DNA of 64,000 nucleotides from Myoxocephalus aenaeus (lineage: Eukaryota > Chordata > Actinopteri > Perciformes > Cottidae). The stretch is from the NCBI GenBank assembly GCA_038501785.1, contig JBAMJR010000161.1, positions 3,124,501 to 3,188,500 of the forward strand, read 5' to 3'. Each line of letters begins with the position of its first letter. Positions within the stretch are counted from its first letter, which is position 1. This document shows, piece by piece, positions 20,413-29,929 of the stretch. The notes below the pieces were generated by a model that was not told where the DNA came from, ran no database searches, and saw only the letters and a list, made by a program, of their open reading frames with translations. Both the position numbers and the translations under genes were made by a program.

Positions 20413-22956
20413 ATGGGAAAGACCATAAAAACAATCGGGCTATGGGAGGAGTGCCCAGAAGGTACATTAGGGCATATCCTGTTAAGAACATATCATAGGT
20501 TTATGGACAAAACCCAAGAGGGAGATAGGAGAAATGCATCAAAAAGATATGTGAAATGGGCAGGAAGTATGCAAGAAAGGGGCATGCTCGGAAGCGAGAA
20601 ATCTCCACAACCGACAGGCAGGGAACTAGTGGGCCATCTGAACATGGCTAAGAAGGGAAGAGAGCAAACTCATGCAGTGCTAGCAGGAACAGGGATATTT
20701 TGTGGGAAACAGAGGAAAAGCATGGAAGAGGCAGAAGGGTTTTTGACAGACTGTAAGAATTTCCTGGGGGAAATGAACGCAGCAATAACTGGTAAGACGG
20801 CAGTTCAGATGCCGCAAACAGGGAAAGCTGAGCTGGGAGCGGACGACGAGTGTTGCCCAAAAGACTTAGCTTCAGGGACAGCAGTGCCACCACCATATCT
20901 CCCTGGCCCGTATGAGGAGGCGTCACGAATGCTGGCAGCCGTGAATGCACCCCCGGAACCATACCCACCGCACCTGTACCCACACCCGAATCCATTCCAC
21001 CAGATGCCCTTGCGGCAAGGGAAAGCAACAGAGCCAGGACAGACACAGGTGTTGGTAGTTCAGAAAGGGCTGTTGCAAGTAACCGCTCAAGAGCCATCAC
21101 AGGAGAGAGGGATAAACCACTTCCTTAATGAAACGGTGAAATTCCTGGAGAATAAGTCTGAGTCGACTCTAGCTGGAGGGGGTTTGGGAAGTGCAAGGAA
21201 AGAAAGTACAGGGAAAAAATGCCCCCAGACCGAGCCTAAACCCTCAACTTCCGACAACAAAGACACAGGGAGAATATCTGAAGGGAGACAGGGAGAGGAA
21301 GAAACAGTGTCATCCAGGCTAGGGGTTGGTTGGAAGGGAATGTCGACAGGTTTGATTGATGAAGAAGGGGATTCAGTGGGAAGTTGGGAAGAGGCAGTCA
21401 AGCAACAGGACAGACAGGAGGAACAGGAGCAACATGAGAGTCAGGAACAACAGGAGAGGGAGGAAATTGTAAAGGGGTGTGTTCCGCCACAGCTACCACC
21501 AGGTCCAGGGGGTTTAAGGCGAGGCAGAGACCGATACTATCAGAAAGTAGACACCAAGGGAGCTAATGTGCACCAATGTGATGACATGACCAGACTGACT
21601 TTCAAGAAAGCAACTGATAGTATACCCAGACGAAGCCAATATATGTGTCCACTCCTGACTGCAGTAGGTGCTAACGGCAACGAAAAGACAACATACTCGC
21701 CCCTTGCCCTGGCAGATGTAGCAATGATGAGGGAGAGACTGCCGAAAATTGAAAAGGGAGGTGCAGCATGGATCAGGGGGTTTTTGGAGCAATGTGCTGG
21801 GAGTGTACCGGGGGTAGGAGATTTTCGGAGAATTTTTGTAGCCTGCGCCTCTTTAGCAGAGCTGGAACACATAGAAAGAATGGGGGGAACATCGGATGTG
21901 CCCGATGGAGAGCCATTGGCACACTCGGTGGCAGATTTTTGGCCTGTGATTAGATATACGTACCCAGTGAAGGTCAGAACCACAGAGCTTAATGAGGTGC
22001 CACCTCTGGACGGAGAGGGGGGAGTAGCCTATTTGAACAGAATTAGGGGCTTGTGGAACAGCAAACTGGGAGAAGACCCCATCGATGGTAACACGACGGA
22101 ACTGTTGTTCAGAGGGGCGATAGAAGCATCAGTGCCTGACGCCATAAAGGTACAGCTGAAAGGGACAGTAGGACTAGCAGACATGGAGTACGATCTCTGG
22201 AAAGCTCAGGTGAAACACCATGTGGATAAACAGAAGGAAATGTGGGATAAGGAGAAAACAGAACTGAGTAACCTACAGTTGCAATTGGCTAAAACACAGC
22301 TGAAAGAGAGCAGGGAAAAGGTGAACCTGACCAAGGCAGAAGCAAAGCAAATGCCACAGACCTTAGTGCAACAGCAGCAGGTACCAGCACAAGCACCCGG
22401 CCCTTACGGCCCGTATGGTCCGTATCCAGTCCCTCCGCCATATCCATATGCACCGGTCTATCAACAGCCACAGCAAGCCGTGGTTGCATCACCTCAAGCC
22501 CAGTACCCTCAACCATATCTCCCGCAGCAGGCGGGTCAGCAGCCGGGTCAGCAGCCCATGACTGGGGCCCCACAGTATGGAGGGTTTAGCCTACCGAGAA
22601 GACGATGGGGTAGAGGAGGAAGTAGGGGTAATGGTAGAAGCAACAGATATAATAACTGTTTCACCTGTGGGCAGCCTGGACATTGGGCTACTGCATGCCC
22701 ACAGACACCACAGGGTCAGCAGTATCAGCCAGGAGTACCTCAGTACTGTCCACAGGCACCACAGGGTCAGCAGTATCAGCGAGGGCCACCTCAGGGCTAT
22801 TCACAGGTGCCACCGGGTCAGCAGTCTCAGTCAGGACCGCCTCAGTACTCCTACGATGTCTATCCCCCGCCCCAACAAGCACTTAACACACAGCCACAGC
22901 CACAAGGCAATAGTGGTCCGTGGCACCAGGCCCCGGGCCAGACACAAATGCCATAG
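20413..22956 (+). CDS. Retroviral Gag polyprotein
   Basis: 847 residues from the ATG at 20413; an in-frame ATG at 20359 lies 18 codons upstream, but the 20413 start gives MGKTIK, a Gly-2 N-terminus suited to myristoylation as in retroviral matrix proteins. Order: matrix-like region; proline-rich part with a PPPY late-domain motif (20887-20898); Gln/Glu-rich stretch (about 21405-21470); capsid-like region (about 21600-22240, with GGVAYLNRIRGLWNSKLG resembling the major homology region); charged coiled helix (about 22230-22350); second PPPY (22432-22443); Arg/Gly-rich basic segment; one CCHC zinc knuckle (CFTCGQPGHWATAC, 22657-22698); and a Pro/Gln tail of three 17-residue repeats. It is long for a gamma-type Gag. 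The frame ends in UAG, followed in the same frame by pol. Confidence 0.93.
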   Translation: MGKTIKTIGLWEECPEGTLGHILLRTYHRFMDKTQEGDRRNASKRYVKWAGSMQERGMLGSEKSPQPTGRELVGHLNMAKKGREQTHAVLAGTGIFCGKQRKSMEEAEGFLTDCKNFLGEMNAAITGKTAVQMPQTGKAELGADDECCPKDLASGTAVPPPYLPGPYEEASRMLAAVNAPPEPYPPHLYPHPNPFHQMPLRQGKATEPGQTQVLVVQKGLLQVTAQEPSQERGINHFLNETVKFLENKSESTLAGGGLGSARKESTGKKCPQTEPKPSTSDNKDTGRISEGRQGEEETVSSRLGVGWKGMSTGLIDEEGDSVGSWEEAVKQQDRQEEQEQHESQEQQEREEIVKGCVPPQLPPGPGGLRRGRDRYYQKVDTKGANVHQCDDMTRLTFKKATDSIPRRSQYMCPLLTAVGANGNEKTTYSPLALADVAMMRERLPKIEKGGAAWIRGFLEQCAGSVPGVGDFRRIFVACASLAELEHIERMGGTSDVPDGEPLAHSVADFWPVIRYTYPVKVRTTELNEVPPLDGEGGVAYLNRIRGLWNSKLGEDPIDGNTTELLFRGAIEASVPDAIKVQLKGTVGLADMEYDLWKAQVKHHVDKQKEMWDKEKTELSNLQLQLAKTQLKESREKVNLTKAEAKQMPQTLVQQQQVPAQAPGPYGPYGPYPVPPPYPYAPVYQQPQQAVVASPQAQYPQPYLPQQAGQQPGQQPMTGAPQYGGFSLPRRRWGRGGSRGNGRSNRYNNCFTCGQPGHWATACPQTPQGQQYQPGVPQYCPQAPQGQQYQRGPPQGYSQVPPGQQSQSGPPQYSYDVYPPPQQALNTQPQPQGNSGPWHQAPGQTQMP
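22657..22698 (+). other. CCHC zinc knuckle in nucleocapsid
   Basis: C-X2-C-X4-H-X4-C. Only one knuckle is present, as in gamma- and epsilon-type retroviruses. Confidence 0.9.
22699..22851 (+). repeat. Three 51-bp tandem repeats at the gag 3' end
   Basis: Units at 22699, 22750 and 22801 encode 17-residue repeats built on PQxPQGQQYQxGxPQ. They lie between the zinc knuckle and the gag stop. Confidence 0.85.
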
Positions 22957-22960
22957 GGGT
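22954..22960 (+). promoter_or_regulatory. Gag-pol stop-readthrough codon UAG
   Basis: UAG is followed by GGGU, and the gag frame continues open directly into pol with no other stop before 27226. Same frame plus a lone UAG is the layout of gamma- and epsilon-retroviruses that make Gag-Pol by stop suppression. A downstream RNA structure has not been folded. Confidence 0.8.
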
Positions 22961-25900
22961 GCCCAGATCCGACAGCTGACAGCGACCTGTATCCAGAGCC
23001 TATGGTCACTCTCACAATAAATGGAAGGGACTATATGTTCATGCTGGACTCAGGAGCCAGGTATTCCACGATAAATACGCCACTACCACCATCGAGGAAT
23101 ACTGTGCCGGTAGTCGGATTTTCGGGCCGATCAGAAGAGTGGCCGCTGTCAATACAAGTTCCATGTAAGTGGAAATCGCTCTGTTTTAACCAATCATTTT
23201 TGGTCTCCACTGCCTGCCCAGTGAATCTGGTCGGAAGAGACATTTTGTGTGCACAAAACGTAACCATGCAGATGGCTAAAGACTGTATTATAGTATCGTT
23301 CCCTGATGGGACCCAGCAGAAATGTGCCACACCCCGCTACAATGGTCACCAAATGATTCAGCTAGAGACTGAAGAGACATTGGAAAGGGAAGCGGAGGTC
23401 TGGTGGGGCAGAGTTAATGATTATGACATTACACCTTTGCATGACACCATCCGGGAATGGGGACCTTGGTTCAAGGTCCTACATCCATACTCAATCCCAG
23501 TGGACCCACAACATTGTACTTTTAACTACTCCTTGATACAAGAAGAGAATTATGAGATCCTGTGGGAAGGCCTGGAACACGAGAGTGAGGTTCATGGATA
23601 CCCAACGGTGAAGGCTCGGGAGATCTATGCAGGGAAGCAAGGGGTAGCGGCGGCTGTAGAGTTGACACCAGAGTTGCAGGTTTTGTTTGCACTCGATGAC
23701 ACCTCAGCCCCACACATCACGATCCTGGTCCAGAGTGGGGGCGAAGCAAAGAACATGGGTCCAATGGTTAAAGCAGGGGTTGAGGCTACGGACTGGGTGC
23801 CCACACAGAATAAAAACTTGCATTACTCACCATCTGAAAACATGTACAGAATTGCACACACATCGGAGGTTGAGTTAGTCCCAGAGACACACATGCTTAG
23901 CCGCACACATGGTAGGGAAAACACTGATCATGAGGGCACTGAAAACATGCTAGGCTTATTTCCAGACACCTTTTGGACAAAAGGGGGAGCTGATGTGGGA
24001 CTGATTCCGATGGCTCCCGTTGAAATAGAGATAAAACCAGGGACGATTCCGATTTATCGTCACCAGTACCCCTTAAGGGCAGAACAAACTGTAGGGATTT
24101 CTAAGACAATAGAAGGGCTGTTGAGAGCAGGTGTATTGGAGAGAACGAGGTCCCCCTGGAACACGCCTATCAATCCGGTCCCTAAACCTGGAAAACCAGA
24201 CTACAGAATGGTCCATGATCTGAGACCGATAAATAAGGTTGTAGTGCCGACTCACTATGACACTCCTAACCCATACACAATGTTGAATGCTGTGGGTCCA
24301 GACAAGACATGGTTCTCCTGCATTGACTTGGCGAATGCGTTTTTCTGTGTCCCATTGGCTGAAGGTTCAAGACAGATGTTTGCATTCTCATATCAGGGAA
24401 GTCAGTACACATACACACGCCTACCACAGGGCTATTTAGACTCGCCCTCCATATTCAACCATGTGTTAAAGAACATTCTGGCAAAGCTGAAGTTACCAGT
24501 TGGGGTGGTGCTATTGCAGTATGTGGATGACATTTTGCTAGCAGGAACCAGCTCAGGGTCCATTATGGAGGCCACAAGGGTAGTTTTGGGGTGGCTACAG
24601 AAGAATGGGTTCAAGGTAACCAGGTCTAAGTTGCAGATTGGGAGACAGAGGGTGACTTTTCTAGGAAGAATAGTGGCCAGGACAGGGCAGGCTATGACTG
24701 AGGGACAGAAATCATCGATTTTACAACACACCAAGCCAGCAACAGTAAGAGACATGATGAAGTTTTTAGGGTTGGTGACATGGAGTAAGAATTTCATTGC
24801 TAATTTTTCAGAACAGGTGTCCCCGTTGAGGAGACTTATTCAGGGGGCAGGCTATAGAAATTACTCGAAGCCATTAGTATGGACCCATGAAGCAGATGCT
24901 GCGTTTATAGCCACTAAGCAGGCCATGGCCAGTGCGACCGCGTTACACCCACCCGACTATTCTAAACCATTTCACCTTGATGTTGATGAAAAGGACGGAT
25001 TTGTGAATTCCGTCCTATTTCAAAAGGGGGAGGGGTGCGCGGGGAGGAGAATTTTGATGTACTATAGTGGGAAATTGGACAATGTGGAAGTGGGACATCC
25101 TACGTGTGTCAGACACGTAGCGGCTATAGGGAAAGCGCTGATAAAAACAGCTCATCTAACGATGGAGCACCAGACTGTTGTACATTCCACACACGGAGTA
25201 GTGGCGTTCTTGCAGTCAAACGCTTTCACACTCTCCGCGGCAAGGCAGGCAACTCTGCAAAGCCTTTTGACTAAGACACACATACACTTTGAGGCCTCAA
25301 CTAAAAACATGGCAACACAGATGGGCAATGGGGACGAGCATGTATGTGCAGAGGCAACGGACCAGGAAATGAAGTTGCACCAGACCTTAGAGAGGGAGCC
25401 GCTGACTGACCCAGACGACACCTACTACTGCGACGGACACAGCCATCAGACACTAGGCCGAGAGATAGTAGCGTCGTATGCGGTAGTGAGAAGAGCACCT
25501 GAGGGCTGGGAGACAGTAAGGACAGGCATAGTTCCACAACCAGCGTCAGCACAAACAGCAGAATTAACAGCAGTAACAGAAGCATGTAAGGCAGCAAAGG
25601 GGAAGAGAGTGAATGTTTACTCAGATTCGGCATACACATTACAAGCAGCACACATAGACCTGTGCCATTGGAGACGGAAAGGTTTTGTGACCAGTAATGG
25701 TACCCCAGTGAAACACTTACAACCCTTGTTGGACCTTTATTATGCCCTAAAAGAACCCAAACAGGTAGCAGTGATGAAGTGCAAGGGACATCAGACAGAT
25801 GCCTCCGAGATAGTGAAGGGAAACAATGCAGCAGACCAAGTAGCTAAGAGCACAGCAGGATACAGGCCCAAGAACCAGATGATGCAGAAAGCAGAAGAGC

Positions 25901-27228
25901 CAGAGAAAGACAGATTAGACTCAGACCACATCATAAGATTGCAAGAACAGGCAGCACCAACAGAGAAACAGGCTTGGCTGGAAAAGGGGGCGAGAAAAGA
26001 TGAGGAAGGGATATGGAGAAACCATGAAGGGAAAGTAGTAGCCCCCGCAGGTCTGTTGAACATGTTGTGCCAGGAAGCACATAGCAGAGGACATGGTGCT
26101 AGTGGGCGAATGGTGACTTTGCTTTCTCAGAACTGGTGGCATCCATTCATGAAGGACATAGCTAAATACTATGTCCAGACCTGTGAAATATGTTGTAAAC
26201 ACAACCCCAAGGTAGCGCTTAAGGCAGGGTTAGGAAGCTTTCCCACCCCAACGGCCCCATGGAAGGAAGTTGTCATAGATTTTACAGACATGGGAACTGA
26301 GAACCGCGTTGAAGGGAAAAGGTATTTGTTGGTATGTGTTGATCCATTCTCTCGATGGGTAGAAGCTATCCCCACAAAGTCAGAGAAGGCGGCAGATGTG
26401 GTGAAGTGGTTAACAAGGGAACTCATACCTCGATTTGGCATTCCAGAAGTCATAAGATCAGACAATGGCTCACATTTCTCGAGTGCAGAACTACAAGAAA
26501 TAGAGGCCACATTTGGCATCACCCATAAGTATGGAGCAGTATATCATCCAGCGTCTCAGGGACTGGTAGAAAGAGCAAATAGGACCATAAAAGAGGGCCT
26601 AGGGAAAGTATGTGCGGACACTAAGTTGAGCTGGGTTCAGGCTCTCCCAATAGTACTATATGGAATTAGGTCAAGTCCAAACTCTAAGTTGGGAATAAGT
26701 CCCCATGAAGTACTTACGGGTAGGAAAATGCCATGTCCACTGACCTCCACCCTGCCGACCACAGCGAGTCAGTTGCAGTACCAGCATGTGGAAATATCAG
26801 ATTACATGAGGAGGTTGAACAACGCTGTTATGAGTATCTCTCAACAGGTGACGGAGATCCTGTGCGAAGGAGAAAAAGGAGAGGGTGCTCCTGTGGAGGT
26901 GGATGACTGGGTACTGAGGAAAGTAGCCAGATTCAACTGGAAGGCTCCCCGTTGGGAAGGACCGTATAAGGTTGCGGAGGTAACCTCACACTGTGTAAAG
27001 GTGTGGTTGAAAGAGGATAAAATAAGTAATTGGATACACAAGACACATTGTGCGCGAGCTCTGACCCCAGAAGACAGAACATTGGCCCAGGTCAGGAGCG
27101 ATTCAAAAGAGCTGGACAACTACCAGGAGGCAAAAGCCTCAGAGGAAAAAGAGAAAAAGGAGGAAGTTTATGAAGACGAGGAAGAGCCAAGGTATAACCT
27201 GAGAAGCAGGAAGGGCAACGCTGAATGA
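22957..27228 (+). CDS. Retroviral Pol: protease, RT, RNase H, integrase
   Basis: Made only as Gag-Pol by readthrough, so the coding part starts right after the UAG; the ATG at 23002 is internal. Counting from that Met: protease LDSGA at 15-19; reverse transcriptase with LPQGYLDSPSIF and the YVDD box at 507-510; RNase H with acidic residues D811, E854, D875 and D945; integrase zinc domain H1027, H1031, C1061, C1064; catalytic core D1093, D1154 and E1190, a DD35E spacing; then a C-terminal domain and a charged tail. All key residues are present and there is no internal stop. The protein would act in virions and the pre-integration complex. The tail ends before env, without overlap. Confidence 0.95.
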   Translation, partial: GCPDPTADSDLYPEPMVTLTINGRDYMFMLDSGARYSTINTPLPPSRNTVPVVGFSGRSEEWPLSIQVPCKWKSLCFNQSFLVSTACPVNLVGRDILCAQNVTMQMAKDCIIVSFPDGTQQKCATPRYNGHQMIQLETEETLEREAEVWWGRVNDYDITPLHDTIREWGPWFKVLHPYSIPVDPQHCTFNYSLIQEENYEILWEGLEHESEVHGYPTVKAREIYAGKQGVAAAVELTPELQVLFALDDTSAPHITILVQSGGEAKNMGPMVKAGVEATDWVPTQNKNLHYSPSENMYRIAHTSEVELVPETHMLSRTHGRENTDHEGTENMLGLFPDTFWTKGGADVGLIPMAPVEIEIKPGTIPIYRHQYPLRAEQTVGISKTIEGLLRAGVLERTRSPWNTPINPVPKPGKPDYRMVHDLRPINKVVVPTHYDTPNPYTMLNAVGPDKTWFSCIDLANAFFCVPLAEGSRQMFAFSYQGSQYTYTRLPQGYLDSPSIFNHVLKNILAKLKLPVGVVLLQYVDDILLAGTSSGSIMEATRVVLGWLQKNGFKVTRSKLQIGRQRVTFLGRIVARTGQAMTEGQKSSILQHTKPATVRDMMKFLGLVTWSKNFIANFSEQVSPLRRLIQGAGYRNYSKPLVWTHEADAAFIATKQAMASATALHPPDYSKPFHLDVDEKDGFVNSVLFQKGEGCAGRRILMYYSGKLDNVEVGHPTCVRHVAAIGKALIKTAHLTMEHQTVVHSTHGVVAFLQSNAFTLSAARQATLQSLLTKTHIHFEASTKNMATQMGNGDEHVCAEATDQEMKLHQTLEREPLTDPDDTYYCDGHSHQTLGREIVASYAVVRRAPEGWETVRTGIVPQPASAQTAELTAVTEACKAAKGKRVNVYSDSAYTLQAAHIDLCHWRRKGFVTSNGTPVKHLQPLLDLYYALKEPKQVAVMKCKGHQTDASEIVKGNNAADQVAKSTAGYRPKNQMMQKAEEPEKDRLDSDHIIRLQEQAAPTEKQAWLEKGARKDEEGIWRNHEGKVVAPAGLLNMLCQEAHSRGHGASGRMVTLLSQNWWHPFMKDIAKYYVQTCEICCKHNPKVALKAGLGSFPTPTAPWKEVVIDFTDMGTENRVEGKRYLLVCVDPFSRWVEAIPTKSEKAADVVKWLTRELIPRFGIPEVIRSDNGSHFSSAELQEIEATFGITHKYGAVYHPASQGLVERANRTIKEGLGKVCADTKLSWVQALPIVLYGIRSSPNSKLGISPHEVLTGRKMPCPLTSTLPTTASQLQYQHVEISDYMRRLNNAVMSISQQVTEILCEGEKGEGAPVEVDDWVLRKVARFNWKAPRWEGPYKVAEVTSHCVKVWLKEDKISNWIHKTHCARALTPEDRTLAQVRSDSKELDNYQEAKASEEKEKKEEVYEDEEEPRYNLRSRKGNAE

Positions 27229-27394
27229 AAGCCAGGGACTTGAAGATTAAGACTAAGACTAAGAAAGAAAGACTCTAGTTTAATACTTAAAAGTAACGTA
27301 GAAGTTGACACTGAGCTCAAAACTGATTGTTATCAGTCCCAGCAGTGGTAATGATAGAACATCTAGGATTAGGAATACTCAGGACACTGCAACA

Positions 27395-29443
27395 ATGAAG
27401 ACCGTACTAGGATGCAACACTAGAGCCACTCTATTGGTCCTCGTAATTATAAGTATTTCAGTGGGACTTCCTTTCATGTGGTGGGAGCTCCAATTGAAGA
27501 ACCTAGACCGGCCCGAAAATAGAACCACAACGTCTTCCCCTGTCACAAGCACCAGGTCTCCCCTGCAAAGAGTGAAGAGAAGCAGACCACCAGATCTAAA
27601 CCCAGTCATGTATATCAAGAACGAGTCTGGGTCTCAGGCTTTCCAGGTAGATCTGTGTAGCATCCTCAGTTGTGGGAGCAACCAGCTAGGCTGGAGAGGG
27701 TATGATGTTTACATGTGCATCTTCCCCTGGGGAGAACCGACAGGCAGCAACCCCTGGTGTCCAGACTGGAGCTATGTGTATTGGAATTCTAGTCCAGGGG
27801 GGTGGACCCAGAAGGGGGGATTTTGGGGTACATTCCAAAGGAAGATCAGTTTAATCAGAGGTCAAGTAACCACCCCTAAAGCAGGAGGAATTAACCCACT
27901 CATTATCACCATAACAGACCTAAGGGTATCACCATTTCAGGGCAATAAAAACACGTTCTCTCTACTGGTGGGGGTGGATGTGCCGGGGAAAGATCCAATG
28001 GGGATGATAAGAATTACTATACAACCACAAAATCAGATAAAACCAGCCTCAGCCCCGGACACTGGTAACTCCTCAAGTGGAGTACAGCGGGTGGAGCTGA
28101 AAGATTTTACCATACACGAAAAATTAGCGGTGGAAACAGGTTTCTATCAGACCAATTACTGGATGGATTGGATAAGACTGGCAGCACAGGGATTAAACGC
28201 TACAAACTGTGTTGCTTGTGCAGCCTCCAGGCCTAATTTATGGACCGTGCCATCAGTGCTGAGCCAGCCAAAAACCCTAGACTGTCTGCTAGACCTCCAC
28301 ATGAGAGAGAATCCAGGAAGTGATTGCGTTAGATGGGATAAGTATTTCCCATGTTCCCCGGTGAATGCAGTACCACCAATCTTCACCCCAATGGAGAATA
28401 ACTATACATGTCTAACCAGGACCAGTGCAACCGGGATATGTTTAGGTGATATGCCCGGAGACTGGTGCCGCAGTACCGTCAATGTAACCAACTGGAATAA
28501 TGTAACTAAACTACGCTATGCTAGGTCAGACATATACTGGTTCTGTGGTGGAAGACGATTGATGAATGTCCTCCCTAGTGACTGGCAAGGAACCTGTGCC
28601 TCAGTTTCGCTAATAGTCCCAATCAGAGTAATCCCACTAGGTGCCCAAGAGCTCGTCAGTCACGTGAAACCCCAGAGCCCCCTAGATAGAAAGAAAAGAA
28701 GTTTTGACCTAAAAGCTGGCTCTCCAATCTATTTCGACGCCATAGGAGTACCCAGAGGAGTGCCAGACGAGTACAAATTGATAGATCAGATAGCAGCCGG
28801 TTTTGAGTCAATCATCCCAATGATAACCATAGGCAAAAATGTTGACCGTTTAAACTATGTGCATTTCAACATCCAGCGTCTGACTAACATGACCCGAGAC
28901 GCCTTAGAGGGAGTGCATGGACAGTTGTCTGCCACTTCCCTAATGACTTACCAGAACAGGATGGCACTCGATATGCTGTTAGCAGAGAAGGGGGGAGTGT
29001 GCTCAATGTTTGGCCAAACCTGTTGCACTTTCATCCCAAATAACACGGCCCCAGATGGATCTTTTACTAAGGCCTTAGCTGGTCTGAGATCAATGTCCCA
29101 TGAATTGGCGGAACACTCAGGCATAGAGAACCCCCTGAACGATTGGCTAAATAGTATCTTCGGCAAGTGGAAAGGCGTAATCATATCTGTAGTCCTCTCC
29201 ATAGTGATAGGAATAGTAGTGATGGCCTTATGTGGATGTTGCTGCATCCCATGTATTAGACAATTATGCCTGAAGTGTATCACCACAGCAGTGGACTCTA
29301 AATTGCCCCGGCCATACCAAATGGCTCTGTTAGCAGAAGAGATACAGTTGTTGGAGGAGAATGACGAGGATGGTATGGTAAGATTCGACATCGATGGATC
29401 CGAAGAAGAGGCCGAGTTAGACCAACCGTTTCTATACATATAA
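27395..29443 (+). CDS. Retroviral Env glycoprotein, gamma-type
   Basis: 682 residues from the ATG at 27395, in a different frame from pol. The frame is open back to 27305, but only from a TTG, so 27395 is preferred; Env would be made from spliced RNA. It begins with a basic stretch and a hydrophobic signal segment (LLVLVIISISVGLPF). The surface subunit has many cysteines and Asn-X-Ser/Thr sites, and a CVAC motif at 272-275 that may correspond to the CxxC of gamma-type surface subunits. A furin-type site RKKR at 432-435 (28688-28699) precedes the transmembrane subunit. That subunit has a CX6CC motif (C536, C543, C544), a hydrophobic anchor at about 29168-29245, a Cys-rich juxtamembrane segment and an acidic tail. 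No internal stop is seen. Receptor and activity are unknown. Confidence 0.93.
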   Translation: MKTVLGCNTRATLLVLVIISISVGLPFMWWELQLKNLDRPENRTTTSSPVTSTRSPLQRVKRSRPPDLNPVMYIKNESGSQAFQVDLCSILSCGSNQLGWRGYDVYMCIFPWGEPTGSNPWCPDWSYVYWNSSPGGWTQKGGFWGTFQRKISLIRGQVTTPKAGGINPLIITITDLRVSPFQGNKNTFSLLVGVDVPGKDPMGMIRITIQPQNQIKPASAPDTGNSSSGVQRVELKDFTIHEKLAVETGFYQTNYWMDWIRLAAQGLNATNCVACAASRPNLWTVPSVLSQPKTLDCLLDLHMRENPGSDCVRWDKYFPCSPVNAVPPIFTPMENNYTCLTRTSATGICLGDMPGDWCRSTVNVTNWNNVTKLRYARSDIYWFCGGRRLMNVLPSDWQGTCASVSLIVPIRVIPLGAQELVSHVKPQSPLDRKKRSFDLKAGSPIYFDAIGVPRGVPDEYKLIDQIAAGFESIIPMITIGKNVDRLNYVHFNIQRLTNMTRDALEGVHGQLSATSLMTYQNRMALDMLLAEKGGVCSMFGQTCCTFIPNNTAPDGSFTKALAGLRSMSHELAEHSGIENPLNDWLNSIFGKWKGVIISVVLSIVIGIVVMALCGCCCIPCIRQLCLKCITTAVDSKLPRPYQMALLAEEIQLLEENDEDGMVRFDIDGSEEEAELDQPFLYI

Positions 29444-29472
29444 CTTGCTAATGGTTGACCATATCCCATATA

Positions 29473-29475
<3 letters not shown>

Positions 29476-29525
<50 letters not shown>
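29476..29525. repeat. CT microsatellite in the viral 3' region
   Basis: Uninterrupted TC run of about 50 nt, 33 nt after the env stop. Confidence 0.95.
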
Positions 29526-29529
<4 letters not shown>

Positions 29530-29744
29530 ACACATGCACCCACGTAGAAGGCGTGTGACTTTATACTGTTTTTGATTGTGCCATATTATGTGCTTAGAGG
29601 AGGTTCTCTAGTATGAGGGATATGTAAGCTCCTGGATATAGGTGGTTTTAGCTTAGACATTTATAACTTTTTATATTAACTTTTGATAACTTTTTATGTT
29701 AGCTTCTTATAAAAACATTTATAACATAGGTGTGCTGTTGTGTT

Positions 29745-29876
29745 TGTTTAGAGATTTCCACTCTGTTAAGTAACACACACATAGAGTTATGAACTGATAT
29801 AGCCCATGTCTGTTAGAGATTTCCACTCTGTTAAATAATTAACACATAGAGTTATGAACTGATATAGTCCATTGTT
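29745..29876 (+). repeat. Two ~65-bp direct repeats upstream of the polypurine tract
   Basis: Copies at about 29745-29810 and 29812-29876 share TTAGAGATTTCCACTCTGTT and CATAGAGTTATGAACTGATA and differ at a few positions in the middle and at the ends. No host sequence separates them. Confidence 0.9.
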
Positions 29877-29917
29877 GTAGCTTTATATTATTGTTTAGTT
29901 TACATAATAAATTATGT

Positions 29918-29927
29918 AAAAAGGGGG
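29918..29927 (+). other. Polypurine tract
   Basis: AAAAAGGGGG, followed by AT and then the TG of the 3' LTR. This is the expected plus-strand priming site, with the two bases that integrase trims. Confidence 0.9.
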
Positions 29928-29929
29928 AT

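Larger units (their letters stand above)
29444..29917 (+). other. Retroviral 3' untranslated region
   Basis: About 470 nt between env and the polypurine tract. It holds a CT microsatellite (29476-29525), a short ATAACTTTTTAT duplication (about 29661-29705) and a ~65-bp direct duplication. No additional reading frame of note. Confidence 0.75.

Noticed and set aside
27305..27394. Env reading frame extended to 27305
   Set aside because: It opens at TTG, not ATG. The ATG at 27395 is followed by a proper signal peptide.
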